This document shows, one piece after another, positions 1 to 4,470 of a stretch of DNA of 6,615 bases. The position numbers were made by a program, and so were the translations under genes. Each line of letters begins with the position of its first letter. The first letter of the stretch is position 1. The notes beneath the pieces were generated by a model. The model had not been told where the DNA came from, ran no database searches, and saw only the letters and a program-made list of their open reading frames with translations. The DNA comes from Bacilli bacterium (GTDB lineage Bacteria > Bacillota_I > Bacilli_A > RF39 > UBA660), in contig JAQUFI010000064.1 of the NCBI GenBank assembly GCA_028684735.1, positions 1-6,615 on the forward strand. Reading direction: 5' to 3'.

Positions 1-11
1 TAGGGATACCC

Positions 12-33
12 GCGTGATATTTTATTATCACGC
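12..33. other. Perfect 8-bp stem-loop at the left edge
   Basis: GCGTGATA (12-19) and TATCACGC (26-33) form a perfect 8-bp stem around a 6-nt loop. On the minus strand it starts about 2 nt after the predicted transcription start of the leftward promoter at 41-69, so it would be a 5'-terminal hairpin of that transcript. It has no T-run on the minus strand. On the plus strand it is followed by the weak tract TATTTTA, so it could instead terminate a rightward gene ending outside the window. The 5'-hairpin reading is preferred because the promoter is so strong; the two are not exclusive. Confidence 0.6.
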
Positions 34-40
34 TATTTTA

Positions 41-69
41 ATTATAAAGTTTATTATTTTAAATGTCAA
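41..69 (-). promoter_or_regulatory. Consensus sigma-A promoter pointing left, out of the window
   Basis: Read on the minus strand, TTGACA (64-69), a 17-bp spacer and TATAAT (41-46) match the housekeeping consensus at all 12 positions. The expected start is near position 34. It lies just downstream of the recG stop codon, so the next leftward gene, outside the window, has its own strong promoter. Promoters this perfect often serve stable RNAs or highly expressed genes, but the product cannot be seen here. I see no convincing recG terminator between the stop codon and this promoter. Confidence 0.8.
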
Positions 70-83
70 CTGTAATAAATAAA

Positions 84-2081
84 TTAATCTAAATTATTAG
101 TGGTTTCGATTCTATCTTTAATGAATTTATAATGTGGTTCGTGGTAGTTATGACTTTTAATAAATTCTAAGCTATCTTCTTTAGCTTTTAATAACATCTT
201 AAAGTCTTGTTTGATATCAGCCATTTTAAAGGCCATCTCACCACTTTGTCTGACTCCGAATAAGTCTCCACTACCTCTTAGTCTAAAGTCTTCCTCGCTG
301 ACCTTAAAGCCATCATTCGTCTTAGTTAATACCTTTAATCTCTCAGCATCCTGATTGCTTATTAAGACGCAGTATGATTGGAGATGGCTTCTTCCTACTC
401 GACCTCTTAATTGATGAAGAGCTGATAGACCAAAACGATAGCTATCAAATATTACCATAACGGTAGCATTCTCTACATCTACCCCTACTTCAATAACCGT
501 GGTACTTATTAGTATTTGAATCTTATTATTTCTAAAGTCATTCATAATACTACCTTTTTCTTGATTAGTCATTTTACCATGGAGAACACCAATACTATAT
601 AGTTTACCAAAAGCTTTCTTCATTTTGTTTTCTAGTTCATAGACATTTTCTAAATCGATCTTATCACTTTCTTCAATTAGCGGGGCGATGACATAGACTT
701 GGTGATTATTCTTTAATTCTTGGTACATGAGATTTAATACATCTTTTATTTCATCGTTATGTTTTAAATAAGTTATGACTTCTTTTCGACCTTCAGGCAT
801 GGTTTTAATATTAGATATATCCATATCGCCATATAAAGTTAAAGCATAAGTCCTAGGGATGGGAGTAGCACTCATATATAAGACATCAGGAGTTATTCCT
901 TTATTCTTAAGATTACTTCGTTGATTAACTCCAAAGCGGTGTTGCTCATCGGTAATAACCAGTCCTAAGTTATAATATTTGACCTCTTCTTGAATTAAAG
1001 CATGAGTTCCAATAATAATATCTATCTCACCATTTTCTAATCCTTCATAAATCTGTTTCTTTTCGGTTACTTTCATTTTACCTTTTAATAATTCAATTTT
1101 AAGATCATAACTTTTAAATAATTCTAGGGCATTGATAAAGTGCTGGTTAGCTAGAATCTCTGTTGGTACCATTAAAGCTGATTGATAGCCACTTAGATAG
1201 TTTAGATACATCGCTATCATCGATACTACTGTTTTACCAGAACCGACATCTCCTTGGAGGAGTCGGTTCATTCTTTTACTACTGATTAAATCATCATATA
1301 TTTCTTTAACACTTATCTCTTGATCTTTAGTTAATTTAAAGGATAACTCTTTAATAAATTCTGTTACTTTATCAAAACTAATATTTCTCTTTAAACCAAT
1401 CTTATTATTTTTATTTTCTTTAAGGTTATTCATCTTTAACATAAACATAAATAGTTCTTCATATTTTAAATGATTGATAGCTTGTTTTAATTTATTTTGT
1501 TCTGTTGGTCTATGAATAATCTTAATGCTTTCTTCTTTACTAATAAACTTATACTTATCGATTAAATAGTCTGGCACATAAGACTTTACCACTAATTCTT
1601 CATCTAATAATTGATTAATATAAGCACCTATTTGTTTACTCGATAGTCCATAAGTAGAGTGATAGATAGGCTCTATTTTTATTTCTTCACCTAGTAATTC
1701 AAATCTTAAATCATTGGCTATAATGGTATTGTGGAGTTTATCATATTTCCCAATTATCGTTAAATTAGTCCCTGGATTTAATTTACTCTTTAAGAAACCT
1801 CGATTATAAATAGTCACTTTAACTAGTATCTCTCCAGTATTAAAGTGAAAGTTCATGACATCTTTTTTATTTTTAAAACGAAATAGCGATGGGATATTTT
1901 CTACGACCCCATCAATAATAATTTTATCATCCTGATTTAATTGATAGATATCACTTCTCTTTAATACCTCATAGCGAAAAGGATAATATGTAACTAAGTC
2001 AATATTATCATCAATACCTAGTTTATTTAAGAGATTTAAAGTCTTAGGTCCTACACCCTTTAATTCGTTTAACTCTTTCAT
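84..2081 (-). CDS. recG: ATP-dependent DNA helicase RecG
   Basis: RecG is a double-stranded DNA translocase that remodels stalled replication forks and branch-migrates Holliday junctions. The 665-residue protein is close to the usual 680-690. It has a short N-terminal helical part with GVGPKT (9-14), a wedge/OB-fold domain (about 50-140) with the typical YNRGFLK..LNPG..L...GK block (92-112), and then a superfamily 2 motor. Motor motifs: Walker A GDVGSGKT (277-284), DEQH box (378-381), SATPIPRT (404-411), motif V around TTVIEVGVDV (526-535) and motif VI QLRGRVGRS (557-565). The C-terminal RecG translocation (TRG) region follows, about 588-614. All catalytic motifs are intact. The ATG at 2081 follows an AGGTGAG ribosome binding site at a normal distance, and a good promoter lies just upstream. 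It is apparently monocistronic. Family assignment is very secure. Confidence 0.98.
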   Translation of the reverse strand: MKELNELKGVGPKTLNLLNKLGIDDNIDLVTYYPFRYEVLKRSDIYQLNQDDKIIIDGVVENIPSLFRFKNKKDVMNFHFNTGEILVKVTIYNRGFLKSKLNPGTNLTIIGKYDKLHNTIIANDLRFELLGEEIKIEPIYHSTYGLSSKQIGAYINQLLDEELVVKSYVPDYLIDKYKFISKEESIKIIHRPTEQNKLKQAINHLKYEELFMFMLKMNNLKENKNNKIGLKRNISFDKVTEFIKELSFKLTKDQEISVKEIYDDLISSKRMNRLLQGDVGSGKTVVSMIAMYLNYLSGYQSALMVPTEILANQHFINALELFKSYDLKIELLKGKMKVTEKKQIYEGLENGEIDIIIGTHALIQEEVKYYNLGLVITDEQHRFGVNQRSNLKNKGITPDVLYMSATPIPRTYALTLYGDMDISNIKTMPEGRKEVITYLKHNDEIKDVLNLMYQELKNNHQVYVIAPLIEESDKIDLENVYELENKMKKAFGKLYSIGVLHGKMTNQEKGSIMNDFRNNKIQILISTTVIEVGVDVENATVMVIFDSYRFGLSALHQLRGRVGRSHLQSYCVLISNQDAERLKVLTKTNDGFKVSEEDFRLRGSGDLFGVRQSGEMAFKMADIKQDFKMLLKAKEDSLEFIKSHNYHEPHYKFIKDRIETTNNLD

Positions 2082-2101
2082 AACTCACCTATTTCTTCTT
2101 A

Positions 2102-2130
2102 ATTATATCAAACTTTTGTTCGGTTTTCAA
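2102..2130 (-). promoter_or_regulatory. recG promoter
   Basis: On the minus strand, TTGAAA (2125-2130), a 17-bp spacer and TATAAT (2102-2107) form a strong sigma-A promoter. The expected start near 2095 leaves a leader of only about 13 nt, which still contains the AGGTGAG ribosome binding site of recG. The -35 box lies 40 bp from the -35 box of the divergent small-RNA promoter at 2171-2199, so the two share a short upstream region. Confidence 0.85.
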
Positions 2131-2170
2131 CCAAATTGCCAATCTTTATCATTAAAAACAATCTTTTTAC

Positions 2171-2199
2171 TTGACAAAATGAAGTTATTTTATTAATAT
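2171..2199 (+). promoter_or_regulatory. Promoter of the intergenic small RNA
   Basis: On the plus strand, TTGACA (2171-2176), exactly 17 bp of spacer and TAATAT (2194-2199) give 11 of 12 consensus positions, counting TATAAT as ideal at four of six and TTGACA at six of six; the -10 box is shifted in composition but remains A/T-only. The predicted start is an A at 2204 or 2207. Neither flanking gene is on this strand, and transcription from here meets a strong terminator before reaching csaA. The promoter therefore serves a free-standing short RNA. Confidence 0.75.
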
Positions 2200-2203
2200 A
2201 GAC

Positions 2204-2299
2204 ATTACCAATTCGATTTAGGCGAATTGGAGCTAGTATCATACTAGCCAACCCCTTTTTATTCTTTTATGGAACGGTCTCAGGGGGCCGTTCTTTTTT
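2204..2299 (+). ncRNA. Predicted intergenic small RNA of about 95 nt with three stem-loops
   Basis: This stretch sits between a near-consensus promoter and a classic terminator and contains little besides RNA structure. Stem 1 pairs CCAATTCG (2208-2215) with CGAATTGG (2223-2230) around a 7-nt loop. Stem 2 pairs GCTAGTA (2232-2238) with TACTAGC (2242-2248) around TCA. An unpaired, C- and U-rich linker (2249-2271) begins AACCCC and continues with U-rich sequence. Stem 3 is the terminator (2272-2293) followed by six Ts. Both neighbours are on the opposite strand, so it is not a leader or riboswitch of a visible gene. It lacks the SRP RNA core motif and does not resemble tmRNA, tRNA or RNase P RNA. 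The C-rich unpaired segment recalls Bacillota small RNAs such as RsaE/RoxS, whose CCCC-U motifs bind ribosome binding sites. That comparison is by motif only. Confidence 0.7.
2272..2299 (+). terminator. Intrinsic terminator of the small RNA
   Basis: GAACGGTC (2272-2279) pairs with GGCCGTTC (2286-2293), seven Watson-Crick pairs and one G-U, around a 6-nt loop TCAGGG. Six Ts follow directly (2294-2299). On the minus strand there is no T-run after the stem, so it acts on rightward transcription only. Confidence 0.9.
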
Positions 2300-2301
2300 G
2301 T

Positions 2302-2338
2302 GATAAAAAAATAAAAAGAAATTCTTTTTATTTTTATC
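2302..2338 (-). terminator. A/T-rich hairpin directly after csaA, possible operon terminator
   Basis: Positions 2302-2318 and 2324-2338 are near-perfect inverted repeats of about 15 bp, with two extra As in the left arm and a 5-nt loop. The hairpin begins on the base after the csaA stop codon. Nearly all pairs are A-T, and on the minus strand the descending arm is itself U-rich. It is the only candidate for ending the padR-HAAS-csaA transcript before it runs antisense into the small RNA. A G+C-poor stem makes it an atypical terminator. Confidence 0.5.
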
Positions 2339-2671
2339 TTAACCTAATTTAGAACCAAGAGGAACTGATTGGTCAGGAGTAATTAAGATGACTCCTTCTT
2401 TTGTATAAACACCTAAGATTAATACCTCTGATATATAGTCAGCAATTTGTCTAGGTGGGAAGTTAACGACACCTAAGACTTGTCTACCAATTAGATCTTC
2501 TATTTTATAACAATCAGTTATCTGAGCACTAGACTTCTTTATACCTATCTCATCACCAAAATCAACTAGTAACTTATAAGCTGGTTTATTGGCCTTTTCA
2601 AAGAAGACTGCTTCTTTTACTTCACCTACTCTAATATCTAAGGCCATAAAGTTATCAATATGACTCATCAT
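2339..2671 (-). CDS. csaA: CsaA, tRNA-binding-fold export chaperone
   Basis: CsaA proteins are small homodimers with the OB-type tRNA-binding fold found in MetRS C-terminal domains and Trbp111. Bacillus CsaA has been described as a secretion-related chaperone. The 110-residue product has the family's usual length and its hallmarks throughout: DIRVGEV (12-18), LLVDFGDEIGIKKSSAQIT (34-52), VVNFPPRQIA (68-77), SEVLILG (81-87) and a C-terminal PDQSVPLGSKLG (99-110). Two ATGs are in tandem. The first (2671) overlaps the upstream stop as ATGA and is kept because a weak GGA lies 9 nt before it. The second (2668) would align better with the B. subtilis N-terminus. Translation is probably coupled to the HAAS gene. 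It is the last gene of the operon. Confidence 0.95.
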   Translation of the reverse strand: MMSHIDNFMALDIRVGEVKEAVFFEKANKPAYKLLVDFGDEIGIKKSSAQITDCYKIEDLIGRQVLGVVNFPPRQIADYISEVLILGVYTKEGVILITPDQSVPLGSKLG

Positions 2672-4044
2672 TTTAATAATTCCATTGTTTTAGAATTAGC
2701 ATATATATTAACTTTAGTTTGAAATAACTTTGAATAATTATAAATCTTTTTATCTTCTAAATTATCTAATAAAGTCTCATATAAAATACGGTTGACTTTG
2801 TGATTATATTTATATTGATCATTACCAATTTCAATAACTTCGTTATTATGATTATGATATTCAACTTTTCTTGTCTTAACTAAATCACTATAATATGAAA
2901 CCTCTAAGATAATTGCTCCATCTTCTAAATCGTTATCCGTAATATAGTTTTGGGTTCCATATTGAACATCGATATCAGTTATACGATTGATTTTCTCTTC
3001 ATATCTTAAGGTTTTAGTCGTAAGGGTTGTTTTAGGTTCAGTATTAGAATAATCAAATTCCATTGCTTCATCAAGGAAAACTAAACTACCACTAATAACT
3101 AAGATTGCCCCTATGATTAATGGGAAAGTATAGATTTTTTTCTTTTTAAAGACTAAATTTTCAACAATCGTAAAGACATATGAAGCTAAGATACATAGAC
3201 CTAACATTAAAATACCTAAGCCAATAATATTAATCCCTTTGAAGATAAAGAATAAAACTACGACTAACGCTATATATAATCCAATATTAGTAAATAATAA
3301 AGGAATATAGAAAAATAATAATACTAATATTTTTAAAACTATAACCATCATCGTTGAAACTGAATTATCAGTTTTGACTAGTTCTTCTTGTTTTACCTCT
3401 TTATTTTTTTTTTGCTCACTTTTAGTTGTTTTTTTAATATCTTTTTTAACTTCTCCTTTTTTATCTGTTGATTGTTCAAAATCTTTTTTAAACATTAAAT
3501 AAATTACCATAGCACAACTGATCATATAAAAAATCCAAACAATAATAACCCAAATAGCGTGTAAGATGACATCTAGTGGATAAAAAGCAATCTCCAACAT
3601 CTTTTCACCAAAGAAGATTAATAATTCAAATGGTAATCGTAGAATAGCAAAGATTACTAATAGAATAAGAATCTTAATAAATATTTCAAAGATTGCTTCT
3701 AAACTAGAATTACTATCTTTCGTATTTATTTTTTTTGCTAACTTTTCAGTACTATCAGCTAGTTTAGAAGCTCCTTTTTTAATTAAGACTTCACCATCAC
3801 TTAAAAATTTTTTAAAACTATCATCAGTTTTCCCATATTCTGGATTAATCTTATAAGCACTTAAAATCTCTTCTACTAACTCACTAGTTTCACCAAAATC
3901 TTTAACTGCTTCTTCTTCTGTTTTCCCATTTTTTACTTTCTCATCGATAATTCCCTCATATTCATCGATAATATCTTTGATCTCTTTAGAGTCTAATACT
4001 TGTAACTTCTTTTCAAGTTTACTTAAAAATTCTTTTTTATTCAT
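2668..4044 (-). CDS. HAAS/DUF1700-domain multi-pass membrane protein
   Basis: The first 65 or so residues match the HAAS (DUF1700) helical domain: MNKKEFLSKLEKKL, DIIDEYEGIIDE (24-35), G.TEEEAVKDFG (40-51) and the helix to AYK (65). This domain is typically encoded next to a PadR regulator and is thought to signal to it. A linker leads to hydrophobic stretches at about 118-137, 138-156 (weak), 160-184, 232-252, 253-270, 271-296 and 304-325, so roughly six membrane segments. A strongly basic, lysine-rich linker (186-225) separates the first two clear segments from the rest and should be cytoplasmic. The last 130 residues are polar and unrecognised. They occupy the place where DUF4097-type domains sit in related proteins. 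The side of the membrane they face is unresolved, because KKKK at 300-303 conflicts with a simple count. The ATG at 4044 has an AAAGGAG site (4055-4061). The gene overlaps padR by 8 nt and csaA by 4 nt. Confidence 0.85.
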   Translation of the reverse strand: MNKKEFLSKLEKKLQVLDSKEIKDIIDEYEGIIDEKVKNGKTEEEAVKDFGETSELVEEILSAYKINPEYGKTDDSFKKFLSDGEVLIKKGASKLADSTEKLAKKINTKDSNSSLEAIFEIFIKILILLVIFAILRLPFELLIFFGEKMLEIAFYPLDVILHAIWVIIVWIFYMISCAMVIYLMFKKDFEQSTDKKGEVKKDIKKTTKSEQKKNKEVKQEELVKTDNSVSTMMVIVLKILVLLFFYIPLLFTNIGLYIALVVVLFFIFKGINIIGLGILMLGLCILASYVFTIVENLVFKKKKIYTFPLIIGAILVISGSLVFLDEAMEFDYSNTEPKTTLTTKTLRYEEKINRITDIDVQYGTQNYITDNDLEDGAIILEVSYYSDLVKTRKVEYHNHNNEVIEIGNDQYKYNHKVNRILYETLLDNLEDKKIYNYSKLFQTKVNIYANSKTMELLK

Positions 4045-4360
4045 CTTTCTGACACTCCTTTATAAATTTATTCACTGATTCAGAGAATATTGACCAAGTA
4101 TGATTTAATTCTTTCATTCTTTTTTTACCTAAAGTCGTAATTTTATAATACTTTCTAGTTGGACCTTCATTTGATTCAACTAAATAAGTTTCGGCATACT
4201 TTTCATTCGTCAACCTTTTTAATAAAGGATAAATGGTACCTTCATTGATATCAATTACTTTAGATACTTCGAGGATAAGTTCATACCCATACACGTCCTT
4301 CTGATTAATAGAGTTTAGAACAATCAATTCTAAAACACCCTTTTTAAATTGTGTATTCAT
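4037..4360 (-). CDS. PadR-family transcriptional regulator
   Basis: This is a 107-residue winged-helix regulator of the short PadR class (subfamily 2). Family signatures are visible: GVLELIVLNSI (8-18), DVYGYEL (22-28), INEGTIYPLLKRL (38-50) for the recognition-helix region, and GPTRKYYKITTLGKKRM (66-82) for the wing. A C-terminal helix (about 83-105) would provide dimerisation. It is the first gene of the operon with the HAAS membrane protein and csaA, the standard arrangement in which PadR represses its own operon and the HAAS protein modulates it. The start at 4360 has a very good GAGGTGAG site 3-10 nt upstream. An inverted repeat over its promoter is a plausible autoregulatory operator. 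Ligand or signal unknown. Confidence 0.94.
   Translation of the reverse strand: MNTQFKKGVLELIVLNSINQKDVYGYELILEVSKVIDINEGTIYPLLKRLTNEKYAETYLVESNEGPTRKYYKITTLGKKRMKELNHTWSIFSESVNKFIKECQKDE
4055..4061 (-). promoter_or_regulatory. Ribosome binding site of the HAAS gene inside padR
   Basis: On the minus strand AAAGGAG lies 10 nt before the ATG at 4044, inside the last codons of padR. The HAAS gene therefore has its own strong initiation signal and does not depend only on coupling, unlike csaA, which has just a weak GGA upstream. Confidence 0.75.
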
Positions 4361-4376
4361 ATCTCACCTCACTATC

Positions 4377-4405
4377 ATTCTATCTCGACTACTTGGTATT
4401 GTCAA
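4377..4405 (-). promoter_or_regulatory. Promoter of the padR-HAAS-csaA operon
   Basis: On the minus strand TTGACA (4400-4405), a 17-bp spacer and TAGAAT (4377-4382) form a strong sigma-A promoter. The expected start near 4370 leaves a leader of about 10 nt, so the GAGGTGAG ribosome binding site is almost at the 5' end of the mRNA. Confidence 0.85.
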
Positions 4406-4410
4406 GTACT
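4388..4410. promoter_or_regulatory. Inverted repeat over the -35 box, likely PadR operator
   Basis: ACTACTTG (4388-4395) and CAAGTACT (4403-4410) are inverted repeats matching at 7 of 8 positions, separated by 7 bp. The repeat contains the whole -35 box (4400-4405) and part of the spacer, so a bound dimer would block RNA polymerase. Placement directly upstream of padR suggests negative autoregulation. That PadR itself binds here is inference. Confidence 0.6.
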
Positions 4411-4440
4411 GAAATATTTATATTACTTAATTATATACAA

Positions 4441-4470
4441 TAAAAAGGTTTACATTATTGTAAACCTTTT
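4441..4470 (-). terminator. Terminator of the Clp-type ATPase gene, overlapping its stop codon
   Basis: AAAAGGTTTAC (4443-4453) and GTAAACCTTTT (4460-4470) form a perfect 11-bp stem around a 6-nt loop. On the minus strand the stem is followed by a U-rich tail starting with five Ts. The TAA stop codon (4455-4457) lies inside the loop, and the last codons of the gene form one arm of the stem. The padR promoter begins about 35 bp further on, so the two units are insulated. Confidence 0.88.

Noticed and set aside
2204..2299. Riboswitch or T-box leader
   Set aside because: No gene follows on the plus strand; csaA lies on the other strand and the terminator ends the transcript first.
2204..2299. 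SRP (4.5S) RNA
   Set aside because: The conserved domain IV motif (GGUCAGG... with the AGCAGCC internal loop) is absent and the RNA forms three separate stems and not one long hairpin.
2270..2355. Small plus-strand frame starting at the ATG at 2269-2271 (about 27 codons)
   Set aside because: It runs through the small-RNA terminator and into csaA on the opposite strand, has no ribosome binding site, and its product has no protein-like features.
2668..2671. Mycoplasma genetic code (TGA as tryptophan)
   Set aside because: TGA ends the HAAS gene exactly at the csaA start overlap, and the tryptophans checked in that gene are TGG.
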